Below, piece by piece: positions 44,305 through 53,671 of a stretch of 64,000 nt of DNA. A program made the translations under genes and the position numbers. The stretch is from Photobacterium aphoticum (GTDB lineage Bacteria > Pseudomonadota > Gammaproteobacteria > Enterobacterales > Vibrionaceae). The DNA is taken from contig NZ_LDOV01000025.1 of NCBI RefSeq assembly GCF_001029435.1, positions 1 to 64,000 on the forward strand. Reading direction: 5' to 3'. Every line of letters starts with the position of its first letter. Within the stretch, counting starts at the first letter, position 1. Under the pieces are notes generated by a model. The model had not been told where the DNA came from and ran no database searches. It was given only the letters and a program-made list of their open reading frames with translations.

Positions 44305-44458
44305 CGGACAGAAAGGCAGGGGAAGATTGGATGATGAGAAGGGCGAATCAAACTGCCTGAAAGAAGGAGAGCCTCTGAGAGTCAGAGGTTCATCTGTTCA
44401 CGGGGTGTGGGCGCAAGGTGAAGAGGCGCAAGGTGCATCGAGACAGCGCTATTAACAT

Positions 44459-44908
44459 TCAGAGGTTTGCTTGCGTCAGTTTGCGTACTAAGCGGGAAAA
44501 TTCGTGAGACTCCTCTTCCGACAGGCAGGCAAAAAAATCATTCTGCAAGTTATCCATGGTCTGGCAGGCAAACTGCAGTGCGACTTCGCCATCGGGCGTG
44601 AGGGACAGCATTTTCAGGCGGTGATTGCTTTTGCATTTCGACACAGCCACAAAGCCGCGTTTTTCTAAGTTATCTACCATGCGTTTGGCCACGCTGCGCT
44701 CCGTCATGACCGCATCGGCCAATTCTTGCTGACTCATCGGTTGAAACTCTTCCAAAGCCGCTAATGCACTCGCCATTTCTAAAGTCATCTGGTGTGGCTC
44801 TGCCAGCTCGACCGAAGCGCGGTTGCGGTACATGCGCTGCATGACACTGCATACGTACATCGGGCTTTGATCCAACACGGAAATGGGAGAGATTTTCTGT
44901 TCTTTCAT
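44459..44908 (-). CDS. MarR-family transcriptional regulator
   Basis: A 149-residue winged helix-turn-helix regulator: dimerisation helices flank the DNA-binding part MSQQELADAVMTERSVAKRMVDNLEKRGFV and the wing KCKSNHRLKMLSLT. The family senses phenolic or other small compounds and usually represses efflux genes. It lies directly downstream of the RND operon on the same strand but after a strong terminator, so it is separately expressed. The RND promoter with its inverted repeat (49.38-49.41 kb) is a candidate target. No second copy of that repeat was seen in front of this gene. Confidence 0.88.
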   Translation of the reverse strand: MKEQKISPISVLDQSPMYVCSVMQRMYRNRASVELAEPHQMTLEMASALAALEEFQPMSQQELADAVMTERSVAKRMVDNLEKRGFVAVSKCKSNHRLKMLSLTPDGEVALQFACQTMDNLQNDFFACLSEEESHEFSRLVRKLTQANL

Positions 44909-44960
44909 CTTGGCCTACTTAAATTTCGGTGGATGTCTGTGTTTAACTGATTGTTCATGT

Positions 44961-44994
44961 AAAAAGAAAGAGCGCTGAACGAACAGCGCTCTTT
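44961..44994 (-). terminator. Terminator of the AcrAB-like operon
   Basis: AAAGAGCGCTG and CAGCGCTCTTT form an 11-bp stem. The minus strand continues with CTTTTTA, and the plus strand also has T residues. Confidence 0.85.
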
Positions 44995-45027
44995 TTACAT
45001 GTTACCGTCAGGCAGTATAACGTGACC

Positions 45028-48000
45028 TTACTCGGTCACAGGGACTGACTGAACAGCTTTCGCTTGGGCATTTTTCTTGTTATGACGGTCGAACAAACGC
45101 TCTACCACCACGAAGAATACCGGCACGAAGAAGATACCCAGTAGGGTCGCACTTACCATGCCGCCCAATACACCGGTACCTACCGCATTCTGACCGGCTG
45201 AGCCTACGCCCGAACTGATCGCCAGTGGTACAACACCCAGACCAAACGCCAGCGAGGTCATGATGATTGGACGCAGACGCACACGCACCGCATGCAGGGT
45301 CGCTTCAATCAAATCCGCGCCTTTTTCGTAGTATTCTTTAGCAAATTCTACGATCAGGATGGCGTTCTTGGTCGCCAGACCGACGGTGGTCAACAGGCTC
45401 ACCTGGAAGAACACGTCGTTATCCATACCGCGACTCATGACCGCCAGTACCGCACCCAGTACGCCCAACGGTACCACAAGTACGACCGCCAATGGGACGG
45501 ACCAGCTCTCGTACAGAGCCGCCAGAACCAGGAAGACAACCAGGATCGACAAGCCGTACAGCATTGGCGCTTGGTTACCCGACAGGCGTTCCTCGTAAGA
45601 AATACCGTTCCAGTTTACCGTAAAGCCCGGCGGCAATTGTTTCACCATGGCTTCGATTTCAGCCATCGCTTCACCGGTACTCACGCCCGGTGCTGCACCG
45701 CCCTGAATGTTCATCGCAGGCAGGCCGTTGAAACGCTGCAGCAGCGGTGAGCCGTAGCTCCATTCGCCGGTTGCAAATGCCGAGAACGGCACCATCTCAC
45801 CTTGTGCGTTACGTACGTACCATGAATCAAAGTCTTCTGGCTGCATACGATGCTCAGCATCACTTTGCATCAGTACTTTCTTCACGCGGCCACGGTCGAT
45901 GTAGTCATTGATGTACGCGCCACCCCATGCAGACGACAGGATTTGGTTCACATCATTGATGCTCACACCCAACGCACGCAGTTTGCTGTGGTCGATGTTT
46001 ACCTGGTACATCGGCGCATCCGCCTGACCGTTTGGACGTACGCCTACCAGTTTCGGGTTCTGTGCCGCCATGCCCAATAGCTGGTATTGTGCGCCAACCA
46101 GTGCATCGTGACCCAGACCTAACGAGTCTTGCAGGTAGAAGTCAAAACCGGTCGCGTTACCCAGTTCCTGAATCGCCGGTGGTGCAAAGGCAAACACCAT
46201 CGCTTCTTTAATGGTCGAGAAATAACCCATCGCACGGCCAGTCAGTGACGCTGCGTCAGAGCCCGGTGCTTCACGCTCAGACCAATCTTTCAGACCGATG
46301 AACGCCATACCCATGTTTTGACCTTGGCCGGCAAAGCTAAAGCCTGCAACCGAGAACACGGATTCCACGTTGTCTTTTTCTTGCTCCAAGAAGTACGTAC
46401 GGACTTTATCCAGTGTCTTTTCTGTCTGCTCTTGAGTCGACGTCGGTGGCAAGATTGCCATCGAGAACACGGTGCCTTGGTCTTCATCCGGCAGGAACGA
46501 GGTCGGCAGGTTAGTGAACAACCAGCCTGTACCTGCACTCATTGCCAAGAATACGACCAGCATACGGCCAGTGCGTTTTAGCATCTTCGCCACGCCCGCT
46601 TCATAGCCAGCGGTCATTGCGTCGAACTTACGGTTAAACCAACCAAAGAAGCCGGTCTTCTCGCCAAATTCTGCATCGCCTTTTTTCAGCAAGCTCGCAC
46701 ACAGGGCAGGGGTCAGGATGATCGCGACCAGTACCGACAGGGTCATCGCCGCCACAATTGTGATGGAGAACTGACGGTAAATCACACCGGTCGAGCCGGA
46801 CATGAAGGCCATTGGGACGAATACCGCTGACAGCGTCAAGCCAACACCGATCAAGGCGCCGGTGATCTGCCCCATGGATTTCTTGGTCGCTTCTTTTGGC
46901 TCCAAACCGTCTTCGTGCATCACACGTTCAACGTTTTCTACCACCACGATGGCGTCATCCACCAACAGGCCGATAGCCAGTACCATCGCAAACATGGTCA
47001 GGGTGTTGACACTAAAGCCGGTGGCGTACAGCACCGCGAACGTACCCAGCAGTACCACCGGCACCGCAATGGTCGGGATCAAGGTGGCACGGAAGTTCTG
47101 CAAGAACAGGTACATGATCAGGAAGACCAAGAACACCGCTTCAAGCAGGGTTTTCACCACTTCAGAAATTGACGCTTCAACGAATGGTGTGGTTTCAAAC
47201 GGGTAGGCGATCTTCAAACCTTCCGGGAAGGTTTCGCTGATCTGCGCCAAGCGCGTTTTCACCGCTTCTGCGGTTTCCAGGGCGTTCGCGCCGGTACCCA
47301 ACGAGATACCTAAACCTGCTGCCGGGAAGCCGTTGTACTGACCTTTGATGTCATAGCTTTCCGCGCCGCGTTCCACGTTCGCCACGTCTTTCAGGTACAC
47401 GTTCGAGCCGTTGGCTTCTGATTTCAGAATGATATTTCTGAATTCAGCCACGCTGGTCAAACGGCTGGCTGACGAAATCGTCGCGTTCAGCAACTGGCCT
47501 TTTTGTGCCGGTGCCGCGCCCAACTGACCCGATGACACTTGCGCGTTCTGCTCACGGATCGCATTAGCGACGTCGATGGCCGTCAAGTTGAACTGAGTCA
47601 GCTTGAACGGATCCAGCCACACACGCATCGCGTACTGAGAGCCAAATGCCTGTACCTGACCCACACCGCTTACACGGCTGATCGGATCCTGAATATTGGT
47701 CACCACGAAGTCACCAATATCGTTTTCCGTCAATTCCGGGTTCTCGGAGTACACCGCCACAACCATCAAGAACGAAGTGTTCGATTTGTTGACGATAATA
47801 CCCTGGCTCTGTACTTCCATCGGCAGCGAGGTCATGGCCAGCTGCAGTTTGTTCTGTACCTGAACCTGTGCGATATCAGGATCCGCTTCGCTGTCAAACG
47901 TCAGGGTGATGGTGGCGTTACCAAACGCATCACTGCTGGCATTCAAGTAGCGTAGATAGTCCAGGCCGGTCATGTTCTGCTCGATAACCTGTGTCACCGA

Positions 48001-48177
48001 GTCTTCCACGGTTTTCGCCGATGCACCCGGGTAGCGGGCGTTAATGGTGATCGTGGTCGGTGAGATGGTCGGGTATTGTGATACCGGCAAGTTGAACAGG
48101 GACATGACGCCCGCCAACATGGTCAGGATCGCCAGTACCCAAGCAAACACCGGACGATCGATAAAAAATCGTGCCAT
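45028..48177 (-). CDS. RND multidrug efflux permease (AcrB/MexB-like)
   Basis: HAE1-family RND pump of 1049 residues, much closer to AcrB/MexB than the pump at 1.8 kb: it starts [20 protein letters not shown] and has the TM4 relay [18 protein letters not shown] with both Asp and the TM10 motif [14 protein letters not shown] with Lys. Phe-rich binding-pocket segments such as [18 protein letters not shown] are present. The C-terminus after TM12 is short ([19 protein letters not shown]). The adaptor gene ends two bases upstream. Substrates cannot be deduced, but AcrB relatives in Vibrio (VexB, VmeB) export bile acids and antibiotics. Confidence 0.94.
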   Translation of the reverse strand: MARFFIDRPVFAWVLAILTMLAGVMSLFNLPVSQYPTISPTTITINARYPGASAKTVEDSVTQVIEQNMTGLDYLRYLNASSDAFGNATITLTFDSEADPDIAQVQVQNKLQLAMTSLPMEVQSQGIIVNKSNTSFLMVVAVYSENPELTENDIGDFVVTNIQDPISRVSGVGQVQAFGSQYAMRVWLDPFKLTQFNLTAIDVANAIREQNAQVSSGQLGAAPAQKGQLLNATISSASRLTSVAEFRNIILKSEANGSNVYLKDVANVERGAESYDIKGQYNGFPAAGLGISLGTGANALETAEAVKTRLAQISETFPEGLKIAYPFETTPFVEASISEVVKTLLEAVFLVFLIMYLFLQNFRATLIPTIAVPVVLLGTFAVLYATGFSVNTLTMFAMVLAIGLLVDDAIVVVENVERVMHEDGLEPKEATKKSMGQITGALIGVGLTLSAVFVPMAFMSGSTGVIYRQFSITIVAAMTLSVLVAIILTPALCASLLKKGDAEFGEKTGFFGWFNRKFDAMTAGYEAGVAKMLKRTGRMLVVFLAMSAGTGWLFTNLPTSFLPDEDQGTVFSMAILPPTSTQEQTEKTLDKVRTYFLEQEKDNVESVFSVAGFSFAGQGQNMGMAFIGLKDWSEREAPGSDAASLTGRAMGYFSTIKEAMVFAFAPPAIQELGNATGFDFYLQDSLGLGHDALVGAQYQLLGMAAQNPKLVGVRPNGQADAPMYQVNIDHSKLRALGVSINDVNQILSSAWGGAYINDYIDRGRVKKVLMQSDAEHRMQPEDFDSWYVRNAQGEMVPFSAFATGEWSYGSPLLQRFNGLPAMNIQGGAAPGVSTGEAMAEIEAMVKQLPPGFTVNWNGISYEERLSGNQAPMLYGLSILVVFLVLAALYESWSVPLAVVLVVPLGVLGAVLAVMSRGMDNDVFFQVSLLTTVGLATKNAILIVEFAKEYYEKGADLIEATLHAVRVRLRPIIMTSLAFGLGVVPLAISSGVGSAGQNAVGTGVLGGMVSATLLGIFFVPVFFVVVERLFDRHNKKNAQAKAVQSVPVTE

Positions 48178-48179
48178 GG

Positions 48180-49316
48180 TTATGCCTGCTCACCTGCTTG
48201 GATAGTCACAGGGCTACCCGGACGCACCATTTGAAGACCCGTGGTGATCACTTTGTCACCCGGTTTCAGGCCGTCAGTGATACGCCATTGGTTATTGATC
48301 GCTTCAGCCGTCGTTACCGGACGTACTGCCACTTTGTTATCCGCATCGACAGTCATCACGGTCGCTTGACCGGTGGCATCGCGGGTCACGGTGTTTTGCG
48401 GGATCAGGATCGCTTCAGGATCCACGCCCACGGTCACAGTGGCACGTACGAACATGCCCGGTAGCAACAAGCCATCTGGGTTGGCGAATTCGGCACGTAG
48501 TGTCACGCTGCCAGTGCTTTCATCTACGTTTACTTCAGTAAACTTCAGGGCACCTTTGTGCGCATACGTTGAGCCGTCTTCCAGTGTCAGCGTCACTTGT
48601 GCAGATTCGTCTTTTTGCAAGTGACCTTGCGACATTGCCGCTTTTAGACGCAATAGCTGCGCAGAAGACTGCACGATATCCACGTTGATCGGATCAAGCT
48701 GCTGAATAGTCGTCAGCGTCGCCGCTTGGTTGGCCGTGACCAACGCACCGGCTGTCACGTTCGACTTGCTGATCACACCGCTGATTGGCGCTTCCACTTT
48801 CGCGTAAGCCAAATTGATCTTCGCAGAGTTGATCTTTGCTCTCGCCACAAGAGCTTGGGCTTTGGCTTCTTTGTAAGCGGCTTCCGCGTTATCCAGATCT
48901 TGCTGGCTGATCGACTTCTTGCTGATCAGGGTACGGAAACGTTTCACGGTTGAGCCGGTTGACTCTTCAGCCGCTTGTGCGCGGATCAATTCCGCTTCTG
49001 CGCTTAGTAGCTCAGCCTGAATGGTTGAGTCATCAATTTGGTACAAAGATTGACCTTTCTTGACAACACCACCTTCCGTGAAGTTACGCTCAGAAATGAT
49101 GCCGGTTACCTGTGGACGCACTTCGGCTTCCATGTAAGCGCGGCTGCGACCTGGCAGCTCAACCGTCAGGGTTTGACGGACTGGCTCAACGGTCATTACC
49201 GTGACTTCTGGGGTAGGGGCGGGACCACTTGGGGCTTGTGCCTGTTGGTTTTGCTCACATCCAACCAATAGGAGGCTCGACGCGATCAAAAGAGACAGCG
49301 TGGTTCTACGTATCAT
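48180..49316 (-). CDS. RND periplasmic adaptor lipoprotein (AcrA-like)
   Basis: Membrane-fusion protein of 378 residues. From ATG 49316 it begins [20 protein letters not shown], whose lipobox Cys20 indicates a lipid anchor, as in AcrA and MexA. Lipoyl domain halves ([20 protein letters not shown] and [19 protein letters not shown]) flank a coiled-coil hairpin, followed by beta-barrel and membrane-proximal domains ([20 protein letters not shown]). A longer frame to 49358 is in-frame but adds no signal peptide. It is the first gene of the operon; the pump follows two bases later. Gln after Cys predicts outer-leaflet sorting is not blocked. Confidence 0.93.
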   Translation of the reverse strand: MIRRTTLSLLIASSLLLVGCEQNQQAQAPSGPAPTPEVTVMTVEPVRQTLTVELPGRSRAYMEAEVRPQVTGIISERNFTEGGVVKKGQSLYQIDDSTIQAELLSAEAELIRAQAAEESTGSTVKRFRTLISKKSISQQDLDNAEAAYKEAKAQALVARAKINSAKINLAYAKVEAPISGVISKSNVTAGALVTANQAATLTTIQQLDPINVDIVQSSAQLLRLKAAMSQGHLQKDESAQVTLTLEDGSTYAHKGALKFTEVNVDESTGSVTLRAEFANPDGLLLPGMFVRATVTVGVDPEAILIPQNTVTRDATGQATVMTVDADNKVAVRPVTTAEAINNQWRITDGLKPGDKVITTGLQMVRPGSPVTIQAGEQA

Positions 49317-49379
49317 GAAAAATCTCTCGTTCCTAACGAAAACAAAGTGACTCACCAAAAGTCACCCATAATTGTTCGG

Positions 49380-49411
49380 TATAATAGTTGTATCGATGTT
49401 GCACATACAAC
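49380..49411 (-). promoter_or_regulatory. Candidate promoter and operator of the AcrAB-like operon
   Basis: On the minus strand TTGTAT and TATTAT are 18 bases apart. The inverted repeat GTTGTAT-N11-ATACAAC overlaps the -35 and spacer, a position suited to repression by a MarR- or TetR-type protein. Confidence 0.5.
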
Positions 49412-49514
49412 ACCCTTACAAATCTTTACACAACGACCCCGTGTTCTCGGCTTGACCTTCCCCCTACGGGAAGCCTTATTGTGCTGCCAATCCAGACATA
49501 ATGAGATTTATATA

Positions 49515-49889
49515 ATGAAAAAAGTCAGCCTATCTCTTCTTATTGCTGCATTGATGTCATCTTCTGCGGTTTTTGCGCATGACATGCAACACGGTAGCCA
49601 ACACAACGATCAGCATGCTGCACACAGCAATATCGCAGTATCACAAGCGATGATGGATGACTCCATGGCGGCGATGCACGGTATGATGACGGTGAAATTA
49701 ACGGGTAACCCGAATGTGGATTTCGTTGAAGGGATGATCCCGCACCATGAAGCGGCCATTAAGATGGCAGACGTGGTGATGCCTTACCTGAAAGATCAGC
49801 AAATCAAAACCTTTGCTGAGAATATCGTAAAAGCGCAGGAACACGAAGTGGCGTTCATGAAAGCGTGGCTAGCAAAGCAAGCGGCATAA
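49515..49889 (+). CDS. DUF305-family periplasmic protein
   Basis: A 124-residue exported protein. The signal peptide (MKKVSLSLLIAALMSSSAVFA) is cleaved before HDMQHGSQHNDQHAAH, a His-rich stretch that may bind metal. The mature part has the DUF305 motif EGMIPHHEAAIKMADVV and a second His/Glu element (AQEHEVAFMKAW); DUF305 proteins are ferritin-like helical bundles often found with copper or other metal genes. The start at 49515 follows an AT-rich leader without a strong Shine-Dalgarno. It is divergent from the AcrA-like gene across about 200 bases. Confidence 0.85.
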   Translation: MKKVSLSLLIAALMSSSAVFAHDMQHGSQHNDQHAAHSNIAVSQAMMDDSMAAMHGMMTVKLTGNPNVDFVEGMIPHHEAAIKMADVVMPYLKDQQIKTFAENIVKAQEHEVAFMKAWLAKQAA

Positions 49890-49951
49890 GCTGTCGCGGT
49901 CGCTAGCGAGATCGTTCGCTCGATCGTTACCAAATAGCGCTGGCGCGAACT

Positions 49952-49985
49952 CTTCCTGCACGCAGTGTATCTGTTGTGCAGGAAG
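49952..49985. repeat. Inverted repeat after the DUF305 gene
   Basis: CTTCCTGCAC and GTGCAGGAAG form a perfect 10-bp stem around a 14-base loop. No T run follows on either strand; it may stabilise the 3' end of a transcript. Confidence 0.5.
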
Positions 49986-50033
49986 GTAGCTGGAAGTTGT
50001 TCAGGAAGTATGTCGCAATGGGGAGTTAAGACG

Positions 50034-50438
50034 TTACTTGGCGGTGCTATCAAGCCACCGCATGGCCGTTTCACCGGCATTTAAGACGGCATCGATATCT
50101 GCTGTGGTCAGCTCTAAAGAAGGAATGCTGTCTCCAAGACACAAAGCTACCGAGGCAATTTTTTCTGATAGTTCCTCAATCTCTGCCGTTATCTCTTCCC
50201 CTTTCTCGCGCTGTGTTAATCCGTTTTCTAAAAAACGCGCACAAAACCACGCCAGTGCGCCGTAATTCGATAATCCCATCGCATGTGTTTGAGACTCTGC
50301 CTCATGAAAAAGCGGAGTATGGGTGATCATGGTGACCTGTTTAGGGCTTAATGTTTGTCCGGCACCCAACACGCGGTGATGTTGTTGGCAATATTCAAGG
50401 GCAGGCTGCAGTTTATTGTGGTGGCTAAATGGGAACAT
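50034..50438 (-). CDS. Hypothetical soluble protein (134 aa)
   Basis: A 134-residue protein, probably all-helical, without signal peptide or transmembrane segment. ATG 50438 has AAAGGG upstream and is preferred to GTG 50447. Recognisable stretches are few (LSNYGALAWFCARFLENGLTQ; EEITAEIEELSEKIASVALCLGD; ADIDAVLNAGETAMRWLDS). I do not recognise the family. It is convergent with the DUF305 gene and no operon partner is visible. Confidence 0.6.
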   Translation of the reverse strand: MFPFSHHNKLQPALEYCQQHHRVLGAGQTLSPKQVTMITHTPLFHEAESQTHAMGLSNYGALAWFCARFLENGLTQREKGEEITAEIEELSEKIASVALCLGDSIPSLELTTADIDAVLNAGETAMRWLDSTAK

Positions 50439-50676
50439 TGAATACACCCTTTCTATTTCTGTCTTGTTATTTATATCAGTGAGGTGAATTCAGACTTTTC
50501 TTCTTATTAGTCTGAAAGCATTAAAATTACAGTAATAGGATTTTATTGTGATTACAATATTCACTATTGTCGTTATATCACCGTTTTTTGCATTGTTTGA
50601 ATGCAAATTTAAAACTTGAGCCGTGCGGGTATTATTGATCGCATTTTCTTTTTTGAATAAAAATGCGAACGATATG

Positions 50677-50702
50677 AAAAAGGCCGCAAATAGCGGCCTT
50701 TT
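50677..50702 (-). terminator. Terminator of the exported propeller-like protein gene
   Basis: On the minus strand AAAGGCCGC, loop TATTT, GCGGCCTTTTT, then CATATC. The surrounding 50439-50748 is AT-rich and otherwise featureless. Confidence 0.8.
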
Positions 50703-50748
50703 AATGGTGTTGATATTCACTTTATTCTGTCATCAGACAGTGTGACGA

Positions 50749-51753
50749 TTACTTATCGATGGTAAACGTGAAGAACTGGCTGGTACCGTTATCATTATCG
50801 CTGACAATGTAGCCTTTGGCTTGTTGCGGTGTTTGTTGGGCAACCGCAATCGATTCAACCTTGGTAATCACGGTTTTACCGTTTTGTTCCACTTTCTGGC
50901 TGTAAGGGATGAGATCGAGATTCGATGTTTTATCGAGTGTGGCCAATGGCAATACGCCAACAAAGCTGCCCTGAATCGCGCCATCATTCACACTGCTTTG
51001 GTTATTTCCTTCCACCGAAGCAGTGAAAATCAAACTCTTGTTGTCTTTCCAGTAATCGGCACCTGAGAAGCACGCTTGCACGCCGTTAATGGTTGGCAAT
51101 TGTGCCTGATACACTTTCAAGGATGGCAAGGTGGTAGCTTGGCCGGTTAAGTAGTGCATCAGATCCGTGGTCTTCATGGCAAAAATGGCATTCTTACCTT
51201 CATTGCCTCGGTTGAAGATGAAAATCTTATTGGCGGTGTTGGCAATCCCTTCAATATTGATTTTTTCTGCTTGAGTGAATCCGGCTGCCTGATGCAGTGT
51301 TGTATACAGGTTAGACAGTGACAGTTTTTGGTTTTCTCCCCCTTTGACAGGAACGAGATACGCATTTTCACGTAATGTTTTTTTACTGCCAGAGCCAATA
51401 ACAAAGTAATAAGGCTGATGGTTGTAATGGATCAGCGTCATCGATTCAAAGTCAGGTTTGGTTTTATGGTTAATACGATTATGTTTATTGACTGGGAAGT
51501 GATCAATCATCACTTTCTTTTCAATTTTAAAATCAGGATTGACCGTAAATAACCACGGTGAATCATCACCGGTCACAATTAACTGTCCATTATGCATAAC
51601 CATGCCTGAGCCGGAAGAAAGGTTATGATTAATGGTGGAGTTGGCAATATCAAACGTGAAGGCTTCTGGTGCGGTGGCAGCGTGTGCGCAAGTATTGGTT
51701 AATAATGCGAGTGCACTGAGCAAACCCATGGTCGCGTATTTATTTGTTTTCAT
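50749..51753 (-). CDS. Exported protein of unknown function, possible beta-propeller
   Basis: A 334-residue protein with a signal peptide (MKTNKYATMGLLSALALLTNTCAHA). The mature part has repeated beta-type blocks: SGSGMVMHNGQLIVTGDDSPWLFTVNPD, IEGIANTANKIFIFNRGNEG, KSLIFTASVEG, VTKVESIAVAQQ. This recalls phytase-like esterase or DUF6929-type propellers, where Glu/Gly pairs (FESMTL, VESIAV) recur, but I cannot assign it firmly. Two Cys in the mature protein (residue 22 lies in the signal; VQACFSGADY) leave no obvious disulfide. Periplasmic or secreted. It ends at a terminator and stands alone. Confidence 0.65.
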   Translation of the reverse strand: MKTNKYATMGLLSALALLTNTCAHAATAPEAFTFDIANSTINHNLSSGSGMVMHNGQLIVTGDDSPWLFTVNPDFKIEKKVMIDHFPVNKHNRINHKTKPDFESMTLIHYNHQPYYFVIGSGSKKTLRENAYLVPVKGGENQKLSLSNLYTTLHQAAGFTQAEKINIEGIANTANKIFIFNRGNEGKNAIFAMKTTDLMHYLTGQATTLPSLKVYQAQLPTINGVQACFSGADYWKDNKSLIFTASVEGNNQSSVNDGAIQGSFVGVLPLATLDKTSNLDLIPYSQKVEQNGKTVITKVESIAVAQQTPQQAKGYIVSDNDNGTSQFFTFTIDK

Positions 51754-52017
51754 TGTTATATCTACATATTGATGAAGGCAGAATGTGATCGCACTCTACA
51801 CCCGTTTATTCGGGAGAAGAAGATAGGGCAATGTACATTTTAGCTTTTAAATATTATTTGAGAGTTTTTTATCTTTAAGATATTGAAACCGAATGGGATT
51901 CAATAAAGATAAAATATGACGGGCGAAAGAAATGTTTTATAGCTTGGGTAATCAGGATGGAAAGAGAGGGAAATCGACCATGGCATCGTCGTGGTTAGCC
52001 TTTTTCATCGCTAAATT

Positions 52018-52056
52018 ACGGGCCGCCTTGGTTGTATAAGGCTGGCCCGTTTTTTG
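52018..52056 (+). terminator. Strong terminator with no upstream plus-strand gene
   Basis: ACGGGCC-GCCTT, loop, AAGGC-T-GGCCCGT, then six T residues on the plus strand. The genes on both sides lie on the minus strand, where the T tail would be poor. It may end a small RNA from somewhere in 51760-52017 or serve the ferric-reductase gene from the reverse side. Nothing else recognisable is in 51754-52017. Confidence 0.5.
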
Positions 52057-52068
52057 TCGCGCTCAGGG

Positions 52069-53397
52069 TTAGCGCATTACAAAATGCTCGCTGTGAAAGC
52101 GACTGTCTGCCCATCCTGCTTGTTGTAGGCCAGACTTTAACGCGTCGCCAAAGGCTTGCGGGCCGCAAAAGCTCAGGTCAAAGTCGGTATCCGCTTGAGA
52201 GCTTAATACGGTTTCACTGCTGAGCAACTGGCCTTTATCCGCATTGATAAGTTGCAAGGAGACAAACGGTAGCTTTGCCAGCAACGCGTTGATCTCGTGG
52301 CTGAAAAAGGCTTCTTTCTCGTTTTTCACACAATAAAACAGTTGTACACGTTCTGGCTGCGTGGCCTGTGAATGCAGGCTTGTCTGTTGCGCTAATGCAT
52401 ACAAGTGAGCAAGCAGCGGCACAATCCCAATACCGGCGCCAACCCACACTTGCTGTTTACCTTGTGGGATCTGAAAGGTGCCGTAGCCGCCCTCTACAGT
52501 TACGCGTTGTCCGGCCGTCAGTGTATTCACCAGCTGGTGGGTATAGTCCCCCAGATCTTTTACCCCAAAGGTGACACTGCGACTGTTGGCATCATGATGC
52601 AGAATAGAAAACGGGTGTGGCGCTTCGCCATCATGAAAATTCAGATAGGCAAATTGGCCGGGTTGACAGTCCAAGGCACCGTCGAGCGCAATACTGAAGC
52701 GGGCGATTTGCACGGCTTCATTATCGGCCTCTGCACCGTAGCGGGTGATCTGTGTGACGTGTCCACTGACTTGCTGGCGTCGGCCAATGCGGCCAGACAA
52801 AGACAGCCATGCACACCACACACCAATGACTGACAGCAGCGCAATGGTGGCATTCATCGGCAAGGCACCCAAGTGATCATCAAGCAAAAAGGCGGTATGA
52901 AAAACACCGACCAGCATTAACACGCCGCCCAGTTTATGGGTGAACTTAAAACGTTTATAGCTGATCGCCTGCACCAAGCTGATGATGCTGAAAATCAGGA
53001 ACACTTTGAACCCGATATCACCCACTTGCTCGGCCAGTGCGTGCCAGTTGATCCCGGTAATTTCTGGCGCTGGCCCTCGGTTGGGGCGACTTAAAACGCC
53101 GCTGCTGACCAATAGCGGGCCACTTTTGATGATCAACCAGTGACCACACAGAGCGATCAGGGCACCAATGCCGAGTTGCTTGTGGAGACGGTAGCCTTTA
53201 TCCAGCCCATTCACTAACTTCTCGACCCAGCGAAAACGTACCGCCAGTAACACCGCGATAGCCATATAGCTCAGGCCGAGTAAGCCGGTATACATGGTGA
53301 GGTGATGACGCCAGACGAAGAAATTATCGAGCGAACCTTCATAGAACAAAACACTGGGTAGCCAGAGTAACGTCAGCAGTGCGGTGAGTCGAAACAT
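52069..53397 (-). CDS. Ferric-reductase-like flavocytochrome
   Basis: Membrane oxidoreductase of 442 residues: six transmembrane helices over the first 215 residues with paired His likely to bind heme (LHKQLGIGALIALCGHWL and FKFTHKLGGVLMLVGVFHTAF), then a ferredoxin-reductase-type FAD domain (HPFSILHHDANSRSVTFGVK) and an NAD domain (VWVGAGIGIVPLLAHLYAL, ending FCGPQAFGDALKSGL). Such proteins pass electrons from NAD(P)H across the membrane, for ferric iron or other acceptors. The start at ATG 53397 opens the first helix. A longer frame to 53469 adds a polar segment and is not preferred. No Fur-like box was recognised. Confidence 0.85.
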   Translation of the reverse strand: MFRLTALLTLLWLPSVLFYEGSLDNFFVWRHHLTMYTGLLGLSYMAIAVLLAVRFRWVEKLVNGLDKGYRLHKQLGIGALIALCGHWLIIKSGPLLVSSGVLSRPNRGPAPEITGINWHALAEQVGDIGFKVFLIFSIISLVQAISYKRFKFTHKLGGVLMLVGVFHTAFLLDDHLGALPMNATIALLSVIGVWCAWLSLSGRIGRRQQVSGHVTQITRYGAEADNEAVQIARFSIALDGALDCQPGQFAYLNFHDGEAPHPFSILHHDANSRSVTFGVKDLGDYTHQLVNTLTAGQRVTVEGGYGTFQIPQGKQQVWVGAGIGIVPLLAHLYALAQQTSLHSQATQPERVQLFYCVKNEKEAFFSHEINALLAKLPFVSLQLINADKGQLLSSETVLSSQADTDFDLSFCGPQAFGDALKSGLQQAGWADSRFHSEHFVMR

Positions 53398-53671
53398 GAT
53401 GGTGAGCCTTTTGTGAATGAATGGGGCATGGTCATCATAGGAAGGAGACGTCGAACAGGATAGCGACATTGCATTCTCTTACTTTGCTTGACGCAGCTTT
53501 ACAGAAGAGAGGGGAATGTTGACAGAGAGGCGGGTAAAGTTCGGGATAAAAGAGGAGTGAGTCATAACGGCAACCGACAAGATCAGGAAAACATGGCCGC
53601 TAAAACAGACCATGCCCTGAACGGCGAACCGATCAGGGCGTGGTGCTAGGTGTTACATGAAAATCGCGGCG

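Noticed and set aside
50490..50720. 76-codon minus-strand frame
   Set aside because: It runs through the terminator hairpin of the propeller-like gene and is AT-driven.
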